A stretch of 64,000 bases of DNA from Bowmanella yangjiangensis (GTDB taxonomy: Bacteria > Pseudomonadota > Gammaproteobacteria > Enterobacterales > Alteromonadaceae), in assembly GCF_017255015.1 (NCBI RefSeq), contig NZ_JAFKCS010000008.1, forward strand, positions 1 through 64,000, written 5' to 3'. The translations under genes and the position numbers were made by a program. How positions within the stretch are numbered: position 1 is the stretch's first letter; every line of letters begins with the position of its first letter. The notes beneath the pieces are model-generated. The model ran no database searches and was not told the DNA's origin. It saw only the letters and a program-made list of their open reading frames with translations. Positions 9,237-16,282 of the stretch are shown here, piece after piece.

Positions 9237-9583
9237 AGCTCCCCCCAAAAACAAATTCATCCCGATGTTCGGCGCACTGCGGCAGCCCAGCAACGCTACT
9301 GAGCCGCCACCCAGAAGAATTTCCATTCACTAAAAATGAAATTTTATGCAACGTAAAAAAGATACTCTTTCTACTCGCACTAGGGTCTGGGCCAAGCATG
9401 ATAGCGCCTATTCCCCCTGTTACAATGAAAATATTCGCTATAAGGCCGCCAAATTTTATCTAAGTAATATGAATGTAAGTGGATGCAGAGCCGGAAAATA
9501 AAGTCGGTTGAAACGGTTTCGGTTCGAAAAGGCGTGAACTGCTAAGACATGGCATTGAAGCACAACCCAAAGAGCGTTTTATC
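9237..9583 (-). other. lysC upstream region, gene-free, with a possible structured leader
   Basis: No gene is visible. On the minus strand the 100 bases before lysC contain a GC-rich inverted repeat (GCGGC near 9304 and GCCGC near 9280, enclosing a smaller hairpin) and a T run at about 9355-9360. The core features of the lysine riboswitch are not present. A promoter must lie here but I cannot place one convincingly. Confidence 0.35.
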
Positions 9584-10309
9584 TCATTGATTTTTATTAC
9601 GTTTCAAGCGTTCATCTATAAATTTTTGAATGGGCGGTGGCTGACTGCATTTAACCATTCCTCCGGCAATGCCCATCAGCACGGCAGCCACCTTGTTGCT
9701 AGTTGAGTCACAATTGGCTTCAACCATTAAATCCTGCATCCGCTGCTCATCTTCACTGAGCCGCTCGCTGTAGTCAGAAATTTCCCCAACAGGGTTATTC
9801 TGTTGCTGCCGGAACTGCCTGGCAGCGCGCTCAACCACTTGCTGTTGTTGCTGGGAATGCCAATTGCGTAAGTGCCTCTGTGCCATGGACATATGTTCAC
9901 TATTCCCCCCCAGCACTTTTCCACTTTCAGCACTTGGGGGCGGCTCTGTCACAGTTGGCGTTGTTGCCTCAACTGCAGCCACCTCTGTATCTTTCTGCTC
10001 CGAAGCAGAGGCGGAAGGTTGTTCGATAATAGCAGGCAACGGCACTTGCTCGGCAGGCTCAGGAAGGATGACTTGTTCGTTTTGCAATTCAGTCACAACA
10101 GGCTGTTCAACAGGTTCAGATGGCAAAGGCGCTGGCTTTGGCGACATTGTCCAAAGCTTCGCCTTAATAGTGGTTTCTGCCACCTTTTGCTTAGGAAGGG
10201 TATTTTTTTGCAACAAAGCAAGAACCACCAGCATATGTGCGACCACGGATATACCTATCCATGGCAACAATGATGGTGGCTTGGCGCTATTTTTAACTTC
10301 CTGTTGCAA
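9584..10309 (-). CDS. Membrane-anchored Pro/Glu-rich periplasmic protein, TonB-like N-terminus
   Basis: 241 residues, function not recognised. Residues 1-14 are polar with Lys, 15-34 form one membrane helix (WIGISVVAHMLVVLALL), and 45-125 are a Pro/Glu/Val-rich stretch, the pattern of TonB-type energy transducers with an inside N-terminus. The C-terminal part lacks the TonB fold: it is a Gln/Arg-rich predicted helix (about 140-170) then a segment with two cysteines (EANCDSTS and MVKCSQPP) that could form a disulfide in the periplasm. It is a lone gene between lysC and a GNAT gene. It could be an envelope spacer or a divergent energy transducer; I do not assign a role. Confidence 0.75.
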   Translation of the reverse strand: MQQEVKNSAKPPSLLPWIGISVVAHMLVVLALLQKNTLPKQKVAETTIKAKLWTMSPKPAPLPSEPVEQPVVTELQNEQVILPEPAEQVPLPAIIEQPSASASEQKDTEVAAVEATTPTVTEPPPSAESGKVLGGNSEHMSMAQRHLRNWHSQQQQQVVERAARQFRQQQNNPVGEISDYSERLSEDEQRMQDLMVEANCDSTSNKVAAVLMGIAGGMVKCSQPPPIQKFIDERLKRNKNQ

Positions 10310-10418
10310 AACAATTCAGGTAACAAAAAAACATGCCAATGTAGATGCACGGCTAACAGGAAAGTTCACTGCCGCCCACTACTTATAGGTATTTCCCGCC
10401 CGGTACAGGATGGCAGAA

Positions 10419-10901
10419 CTACTGGGTAGCAAAACGTTGCAAGGTTTCGCCAGACATTCGATAACCGATCCATTCAGAAAGCGGTTCAGCACCTAATGAT
10501 TCGTAAAATTCCCTGGACGGGGTGTTCCAGTCAAGGCAACTCCACTCGAAGCGTCCACATTGCTTTTCAACCGCTATACCCGCCAAATGCTTAAGCAAGG
10601 CAACACCATAGCCCTTGCCCCTTTGCGCCTGAGACACATACAAGTCTTCCAGATACAGACCCGGTTTAGCCAGCCAGGTGGAGTAATTGTAGAAGTACAC
10701 CGCAAAGCCAACTGCCTGCCCCTCTGCCTCAGCAATCAGTCCATGCACACCGCTTTGCTCGCCGAACATACTCGTTTGAATTGTTTCCAGTGTCGCTTTG
10801 ACTTCATGCTCGGCTTTTTCATAAATGGCCAGTTCACGAATAAAGTGCAATATGGTGGCGGCATCGTCGCGCTGCGCGGCCCTGATACTGATGTTTGTCA
10901 T
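10419..10901 (-). CDS. GNAT-family N-acetyltransferase, diamine/polyamine type
   Basis: 160 residues. The full GNAT fold is visible: IRAAQRDDAATILHFIRELA at the start, the YLEDLYVSQAQRGKGYG motif A with the R/Q-x-x-G-x-G acetyl-CoA loop near residue 90-97, and WNTPSREFYESLGA motif B. The opening sequence and EDLYV...GYG pattern are those of the spermidine/spermine (thialysine) N1-acetyltransferase branch, so a small amine is the likely acceptor. Cytoplasmic, no signal peptide. It is flanked by gaps of about 100 bases on both sides and looks monocistronic. Substrate identity is inferred only from family resemblance. Confidence 0.9.
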   Translation of the reverse strand: MTNISIRAAQRDDAATILHFIRELAIYEKAEHEVKATLETIQTSMFGEQSGVHGLIAEAEGQAVGFAVYFYNYSTWLAKPGLYLEDLYVSQAQRGKGYGVALLKHLAGIAVEKQCGRFEWSCLDWNTPSREFYESLGAEPLSEWIGYRMSGETLQRFATQ

Positions 10902-10991
10902 ATTTACTCTCTGTTATGGGTCTAAACGGGAGATATTAACTAAATTGCTGGTTGTGTGAAAAATTGTGGCGCTAAGCCAAGCAGCAGAAAA

Positions 10992-11014
10992 ATAAAGGGG
11001 GCCGATTGGCCCCG
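10992..11014 (-). terminator. Rho-independent terminator after the DUF6702 gene
   Basis: The stem pairs 11008-11013 with 10998-11003 around a 4-base loop and is followed on the minus strand by TTTATTTTT. It lies immediately after the stop codon. Confidence 0.8.
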
Positions 11015-11021
11015 CTTTGAA

Positions 11022-11534
11022 TCAATGGTGATGACCACCTAAATGCACTTCTAACAACTCCGTATTGCCATTGAAGTTCAGGCTTTTTACCTCGTCATCT
11101 TTTTCAACATTAACGAGGTTTTCCTGTTCCGGCCAGATGTCCCGCAAGGCGTTATGCTTCACCGACAGCGCCTTCAGGGTAACGGGAACAGGGGTTTCCT
11201 GATAAACCCAGAAAAACTTACCTTCGGTTTCAAATCCTACCGCACCCAGCGGCAACGGCTGGCCGTCACGTAATAAAGCAAAACGCTCAGCCACGTACTC
11301 GGCAAACTGACGTTGGGTTTGCTCTGAGCCGATAATATCGGCATCTTTGCCAAAAATTTCCTTTACCGCATGCTCCGCATCGTGCAGATAAAAGCGATGC
11401 ATCACTTCAATATGCTGCGTGCGTGAATTAAACAAAACCTTGGTCACAGAGGCTTTTTGCTGATGGGCAAGACTGGCAAATGCCGCCAGCACGAGGCTGA
11501 CGGCAACCAGCAGTTTAAAGTGCTGTTTGATCAT
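11022..11534 (-). CDS. DUF6702-family exported protein with His-rich tail
   Basis: 170 residues. A signal peptide (about 1-23, ...ASLAHQQ) precedes a small globular domain with the DUF6702 pattern: paired strands (ASVTKVLFNSRTQHIEVMHR), FYLHDAEHAVKEIFG, and FETEGKFFWVYQE. The protein ends GGHHH, which together with His residues in the mature N-terminus could bind a metal; that is inference. Its start codon shares one base with the stop codon of the M1 peptidase gene (TAATG), so the two are translated as a coupled pair. The family has no established function; the pairing suggests an envelope partner of the peptidase. Confidence 0.85.
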   Translation of the reverse strand: MIKQHFKLLVAVSLVLAAFASLAHQQKASVTKVLFNSRTQHIEVMHRFYLHDAEHAVKEIFGKDADIIGSEQTQRQFAEYVAERFALLRDGQPLPLGAVGFETEGKFFWVYQETPVPVTLKALSVKHNALRDIWPEQENLVNVEKDDEVKSLNFNGNTELLEVHLGGHHH

Positions 11535-13984
11535 TAGTTAGCTTTATCGTCCTTGTCTTCATCTGTCTTCAGCTTGGTCTTGATGTCCTGCATGATATCG
11601 CGGCTGATCTTAGCCTTAGACTTCTCAGACTTATAAGCTTCAACACGAGAAGGCACTATACGGCGTGGATAGAGGTTGTTCTCTATATCCGCATCGGCAG
11701 TTTCCCAGCGCGGATCCACTTCAACCTGGGTCAACTCTTTACCCTTATCGGTGACAATCAGCTTCTTCACCTCTTTCGGGCTACGACGCCAGATCTCGGC
11801 GGGAATACGCATGGTTTCGCTGCTGCCGTCCGCATAATCCAGTTTAAGGATAATCGGCATCACCAGACCGCCAAGGTTTGAGAATTCAAGAACATAGTAG
11901 TTCTTGTCTTCTTTTACTGCACGCTCAAGAGCTTCACGCTCCCAGTCTTCCAAATCCTTCATGAACTTGTTGTACTTGTTGCGTTCTTTGTTGGTCACCG
12001 TCCAGCGGTCATGCTCGTCATAGAAGTCCTTCAGGTCTTCATTCAGTTCTCGCCACTCACGGATGCCTTCTTTACGGTTGTTTTCCAAGCTCATGGACAA
12101 TGGCTTATCCAGATCCTGCTCTTTATCACGAGCAAAATCGATGTCCGGATTTTCTGTATCCAAACGCAGCTTGTAGACTTTATCTAATGAGATATCTACG
12201 TGGTCAGTGCTGTAGAACCAACCACGCCAGAACCAATCCAAATCAACACCGCTGGCCTCTTCCATCGTACGGAAAAAATCAGCCGGTGTCGGACGCTTAT
12301 ATTGCCAGCGACGCGCGTACTCTTTGAAGGCAAAATCAAACAGTTCACGGCCCAGGATAGTCTCACGCAAAATGGTCAGTGCCGCAGCTGGCTTAGTGTA
12401 GGCATTGGGGCCAAGGCGCAACACAGAGTCAGACTGAGTCATAATTGGCACTTGGGTGCTGGACACCATGTAATCAACAATTTCAGAAGGTTCGATACCC
12501 CAGGGCATATCTGAATCCCATTCGCGTCCGGCCACGCCGTCCAGGAAGCTGTTCAGGCCTTCATCCATCCAAGTCCATTGACGCTCATCCGAGTTAACCA
12601 GCATAGGGAAATAAATATGCCCTACTTCATGGATAACCACGCCAATCAGGAAGCGTTTTTCCGCCTGGGTATAAGTGCGGCTGCCGTCATCTTGCAAGGT
12701 GGTACGCGGGCCGTTGAAAGTAATCATGGGATATTCCATGCCACCTACAGGGCCATTCACCGACTGAGCTACGGGATAGGGATAGTCAAAGGAGAAGCGT
12801 GAGTATACTTCCATGGTATGCACAACAGCTTCGGTGGAATATTTCTTCCACAGATCGCCACCTTCTTTCGGGTAGAAAGACATCGCCATGACCAGAGGCT
12901 GTGTGTCGCCGCCCTGCTGATAACCTTTCGCATCCCACATAAACTTACGCGACGACGCCCAGGCGAAATCTCTTACCTTGTCGGCTTTAAAACGCCAGGT
13001 TTTGGTTTTGTCGGTGCCTTCTTTCTCGTTTTCCAGCGCCTCTTCTTCGGTCACCACAAACACAGGGCGCTTAGCCTTCTCGGCGTCTTTCAAACGCTTT
13101 CTCTGCTCGCGGGTCAATACCTTATCCGCGTTTTGCAAACTACCTGTGGCCGCTACGATATGGTCAGCGGGTACAGTAATTTCTACGTCGTAATTACCAA
13201 ACTCCAGGGTGAACTCGCCGCGCCCCAGGAATTCTTTGTTGGTCCAGGCTTCATAGTCAGTGTAAGCATGCAGACGTGGGAACCATTGGGCCAGTTGGAA
13301 AATATCATTGCCACCTTCACGAGCATCCTTAGGGAAATGCTCGTAACCACCGCGGGCCGAAACTGCATTCTCTTCCACTATGTTGTAAGCGTAAGTTAGC
13401 GAGAACTGAGTGGACTGACCGGGCTTTAGCGGCTGATTCAGGTCAATACGCATATTGGTACCCACCAAGGTCACTTTCAGCGGCTTACCATTACCGTCCT
13501 TAACGTCTTTAATCACATAACCTAATTCATTGTCGGCCATAAAGTGCTGGCGACGCAGCTCATCCAGGCTAAGACGTGCCGGCTTTTTACCATCACCGGC
13601 AGACGTAGCGGGACCACGACGACCAATGCCGGCAAAGGCTGTCGTCAGTTCGGCCATAGAATCGGATTTGAAAATATTCTGATCCAGCTGCAGCCACAGA
13701 TAACGCAGGGTATCCGGTGAATTATTCTGGTAAGTCACCTGTTGGCTGGCTTCCAGTCGGCGCTTGTCTTCCAACAACTTCGCCTGAATTTTATAATCTA
13801 CCTGCTGCTGCCAGTATTGATGACCTGGCTCTCCTGCAGCATTTCGATACACGTTGGGAGTGGGCAACACTTCATCTAGTTGACGAAATTTGTCCTCGAA
13901 ATCGCCTTTAGTCTGACGGATCGCGTCTGCACTGGCCTGCAAGCTGCAAAGCAAGGCTGCTGAGATTAACAATGGTCTTAACAT
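11534..13984 (-). CDS. M1-family zinc metallopeptidase, exported
   Basis: 816 residues from the ATG at 13984. That start gives a clean signal peptide (MLRPLLISAALLCSLQASA) and is preferred to an upstream in-frame ATG at 14062 that would bury it behind 26 polar residues. The zinc site is HEVGH followed 18 residues later by Glu (WMDEGLN), the gluzincin M1 pattern, and GGMEYP is the exopeptidase-recognition motif variant of this group. A long charged C-terminal region (about 600-816, rich in Lys/Glu/Asp) follows the helical domain. It should trim N-terminal residues of peptides in the periplasm or outside the cell. The gene is translationally coupled to the DUF6702 gene downstream. Confidence 0.92.
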   Translation of the reverse strand: MLRPLLISAALLCSLQASADAIRQTKGDFEDKFRQLDEVLPTPNVYRNAAGEPGHQYWQQQVDYKIQAKLLEDKRRLEASQQVTYQNNSPDTLRYLWLQLDQNIFKSDSMAELTTAFAGIGRRGPATSAGDGKKPARLSLDELRRQHFMADNELGYVIKDVKDGNGKPLKVTLVGTNMRIDLNQPLKPGQSTQFSLTYAYNIVEENAVSARGGYEHFPKDAREGGNDIFQLAQWFPRLHAYTDYEAWTNKEFLGRGEFTLEFGNYDVEITVPADHIVAATGSLQNADKVLTREQRKRLKDAEKAKRPVFVVTEEEALENEKEGTDKTKTWRFKADKVRDFAWASSRKFMWDAKGYQQGGDTQPLVMAMSFYPKEGGDLWKKYSTEAVVHTMEVYSRFSFDYPYPVAQSVNGPVGGMEYPMITFNGPRTTLQDDGSRTYTQAEKRFLIGVVIHEVGHIYFPMLVNSDERQWTWMDEGLNSFLDGVAGREWDSDMPWGIEPSEIVDYMVSSTQVPIMTQSDSVLRLGPNAYTKPAAALTILRETILGRELFDFAFKEYARRWQYKRPTPADFFRTMEEASGVDLDWFWRGWFYSTDHVDISLDKVYKLRLDTENPDIDFARDKEQDLDKPLSMSLENNRKEGIREWRELNEDLKDFYDEHDRWTVTNKERNKYNKFMKDLEDWEREALERAVKEDKNYYVLEFSNLGGLVMPIILKLDYADGSSETMRIPAEIWRRSPKEVKKLIVTDKGKELTQVEVDPRWETADADIENNLYPRRIVPSRVEAYKSEKSKAKISRDIMQDIKTKLKTDEDKDDKAN

Positions 13985-14215
13985 GGGATGTCCAAAAAAC
14001 TTGTTGGCATTATGACGGTATCCGGGGTTGGGTTGCTCTTCGGCACCTTTATCCCGGTCCAAAGATGCAGCCTACCGCACTAAACTCAAAAAAATAACCA
14101 GTCAGAACAAAATAAATCGGCCAATGGTCGAGTAAAAAGGATGAAATGGGCGGAAATTGCTGCAATCCCGATTTTATTTACTACCCTGATAAACAGGGAA
14201 GTTGGAGAGACTGGG

Positions 14216-15100
14216 ATGCGTGCCGTTTTTATCTCCCTGATATCTGGGCTTATCAATCTGTGTGTTTTTGGTCAGGAACTACCTGCCGAACATCATTTCA
14301 TTTGGGCAGTAAATGACGCGCCGCCCTTTCATATTATGCGAGGCAAGTATGAAGGCCAGGGATTCTGCGATGTACTCACTGAGCAATTAAAGCATTCACT
14401 GAACGGCAAACATGAAGTGATGTATCTCCCCCCGGCGAGGATTGCAAAACTGCGTAAGCAAGGCGCCCCTTTGTGCTTTCCCTGTATGATCAAACAGGCT
14501 GACACACCAGATACTACTTATTCGCGTGCGACTCTCTACTACCAAGCCCACCAGCTATTTACCAGCCTGGATTTAGCATCAGAATTACAGGCTAAACATG
14601 GCCGGCCCATATTATTGGCCAGCTTACTGCAAGACCCTGAATATTCTTTTGTCAGACCGCTAGGCCGTCAATACGGAGAATACTTACAGCCCTTAATGGA
14701 TAAGTATGCGGATAAGGATAAAAAACACATACAGCTGGCCGGAGAAGCACCAACCCTCACCATGCTGCGTTTGATTACCGCCAGGAAACTAGACTACAGC
14801 TTGGACTACCCGGTAATTGGTCGATACTTTGAACTTACTACTGAACTTCCACTTGCTTACCTGCCCATAGCCGAAAATCAGCAAACAGCTATCATAGGGG
14901 CAGTGGGATGCAGTAACAACCCATGGGGTGAGCAGACTATTTCGTTAATAAACCAAGCACTGCCGAGGGTACTCCGCTCAGCAGCTTATCTTCGTAATCT
15001 GGAATTTTGGTTTGCTGATGGCAGTACTGCGTTCTGGCAACACTACCGTAGTCAGGTCCTAAACCAATCGCCTCAGCAACAGATTAGGATTTCGCGCTGA
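14216..15100 (+). CDS. Periplasmic solute-binding-like protein (TIGR02285-type)
   Basis: 294 residues from the ATG at 14216, which has GGAG upstream and yields a signal peptide (MRAVFISLISGLINLCVFGQ); an upstream in-frame ATG at 14141 looks artificial. The mature protein starts with a strand-turn HFIWAVNDAPPFHIM and continues with GQGFCDVLTEQL, the type II periplasmic binding-protein fold seen in TIGR02285 proteins. Two Cys residues (LCFPCMIK) lie near residue 85. No transporter genes are adjacent, so it may be a stand-alone sensor or binder. Its 3' end overlaps the convergent cyclophilin gene by 17 bases. Function unknown. Confidence 0.8.
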   Translation: MRAVFISLISGLINLCVFGQELPAEHHFIWAVNDAPPFHIMRGKYEGQGFCDVLTEQLKHSLNGKHEVMYLPPARIAKLRKQGAPLCFPCMIKQADTPDTTYSRATLYYQAHQLFTSLDLASELQAKHGRPILLASLLQDPEYSFVRPLGRQYGEYLQPLMDKYADKDKKHIQLAGEAPTLTMLRLITARKLDYSLDYPVIGRYFELTTELPLAYLPIAENQQTAIIGAVGCSNNPWGEQTISLINQALPRVLRSAAYLRNLEFWFADGSTAFWQHYRSQVLNQSPQQQIRISR

Positions 15101-15857
15101 AACGGCGTCTGCAGGCAACCAGCATACCGACCAACAGCACGCCAAAACCTAAACTACCGCCTGAACCTGAACCTTCTGATCCTGGTAATTTATTAATCAG
15201 GGTATTAGGCACGGGATTCAACTCGGGGTGAGTATTGACTGTCGCATCCACTATCACGATGTCGGTGATCAGTACCAAGTTCTCACCGTTTACGTCCTGA
15301 CTGGCATCGCTGTAGTTACGCAGGGGAATATTGCGAAACGCCGGCCCTTTATCGAACGTTTGTAATGCAGCAATGGCATCCACCACTTGCATACCATTCC
15401 CAAGAACCTGGCCAAATACGGTAAAACCATGGTTCTGCAGATCCAGATTGGCACTATTGTCCTTTAGATTAATAAACCACTCAGAGGTTGCACTGTTAGG
15501 GTCATTCGCCAGTTTAGCCATGGCAATAGTGCCGCGCACATTTGACAACTTAGGCTCATTGACCACGGATGCCGCTTTGCTTAGCTCATTGAGGGGTAAC
15601 TCGCCATCGAATTGATAGCCACCCGCCTGAATGATGAAGTCGTCCATTGAACGATGTACAACGTTATTAAAATACGCGCCGGATTTAACGTAGCCGAGGA
15701 AGTTTTCCACCGTCTTTGGGGTTTTGCTGTCATATAGGTTGACCTGGAAATTGCCCATCACAGTTTGTACTTCAACCACTGTTGCCTGTGCTGACCAGGT
15801 TGATAACGTGAGCAAGCCAGCTCCAAGAACAATATTAATATGACGCGATAACTTCAT
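15084..15857 (-). CDS. Exported cyclophilin-type peptidyl-prolyl isomerase with GlyGly-CTERM-like tail
   Basis: 257 residues from the ATG at 15857, chosen because it starts a normal signal peptide (MKLSRHINIVLGAGLLTLSTWSAQA); the open frame runs 39 codons further up without support. The cyclophilin domain covers about residues 26-200: MGNFQVNLYDSKTPKTVENF, FNNVVHRSMDDFIIQAGGY, NHGFTVFGQVLGNGMQVVD. The family's catalytic Arg is present in VHRSM. After a linker the protein ends in a Ser/Gly stretch, one hydrophobic helix and a Cys-Arg-Arg-Arg tail, the GlyGly-CTERM sorting pattern cut by rhombosortase. It would fold secreted proteins while held at, or released from, the surface. Confidence 0.88.
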   Translation of the reverse strand: MKLSRHINIVLGAGLLTLSTWSAQATVVEVQTVMGNFQVNLYDSKTPKTVENFLGYVKSGAYFNNVVHRSMDDFIIQAGGYQFDGELPLNELSKAASVVNEPKLSNVRGTIAMAKLANDPNSATSEWFINLKDNSANLDLQNHGFTVFGQVLGNGMQVVDAIAALQTFDKGPAFRNIPLRNYSDASQDVNGENLVLITDIVIVDATVNTHPELNPVPNTLINKLPGSEGSGSGGSLGFGVLLVGMLVACRRRFSAKS

Positions 15858-15963
15858 TTGCGCTTTTCCACTAAATATAAGCATTAACTTGGAGAGAAGC
15901 TTAAGTGGAAGACAAGGGAAAAACCTTATCAGTTTGTGTTCTTTTGTGTTTGCCTGTAGCACA

Positions 15964-15983
15964 GGGGCGAACAAGTTCGCCCC
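15964..15983. terminator. Perfect 9-bp hairpin downstream of the permease remnant
   Basis: Arms 15964-15972 (GGGGCGAAC) and 15975-15983 are perfect complements. It sits just after the remnant's stop on the minus strand and upstream of the cyclophilin gene. There is no T run, so it may be a weak terminator or a processing site. Confidence 0.4.
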
Positions 15984-15988
15984 ATACT

Positions 15989-16282
15989 TTATACTTTTGC
16001 CAGACGATTAAATCGCCAGGTTAGTAGTACTCCAAGCCCAGCAAGCAATATGACCAAGGCCAATGGTAATGGGTATTGCGCCGTTGGCTTTGCCACAAAC
16101 GCCGGAAAGGCATAGTGAAAGGCGGGAAATCTCTGCCAGTAACTGGCAGAAAGACGCTGCCCCCGGTTATCGTGATAATCCACTTCTTCCACATGCAGCT
16201 TATTGAGCTGTTGAATGCGGGCATAGCGATGCGACTCAGCTTGTTGCTCGAAGTCAAAGAAGTGACGACTATCAGTACCTCT
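15989..16282 (-). pseudogene. C-terminal remnant of an ABC-2-type permease (DUF3526-like)
   Basis: The minus-strand frame is open from 16282 to the TAA at 15989 but has no ATG; only a GTG at 16192 inside it. It reads about 97 residues: SRHFFDFEQQAESHRYARIQ, then a polar region, SYWQRFPAFHYAFP, one membrane helix (LPLALVILLAGLGVLLTW) and RFNRL. This resembles the end of DUF3526-type ABC permeases, where an ExxxxYR-like helix is followed by an aromatic P-x-F-x-Y segment and the last membrane helix. Everything upstream of it is missing: the open frame begins 10 bases before the stop of the neighbouring lipoprotein gene. I read it as a gene truncated by a rearrangement. The family match is by eye. 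Confidence 0.55.

Noticed and set aside
9237-9440. Lysine riboswitch upstream of lysC
   Set aside because: The conserved L-box core sequences were not found by eye on the lysC strand.
9864-10388. 174-codon plus-strand ORF rich in Ser/Cys
   Set aside because: It is antisense to the membrane-anchored Pro/Glu-rich protein gene and its composition reflects that gene's reverse complement.
12818-13399. 193-codon plus-strand ORF
   Set aside because: It lies antisense within the well-supported M1 peptidase gene and has no recognisable protein features.
16021-16257. 78-codon minus-strand ORF with an ATG
   Set aside because: The other frame (15989-16282) reads as a permease C-terminus with a proper membrane helix, so this one is a shadow.
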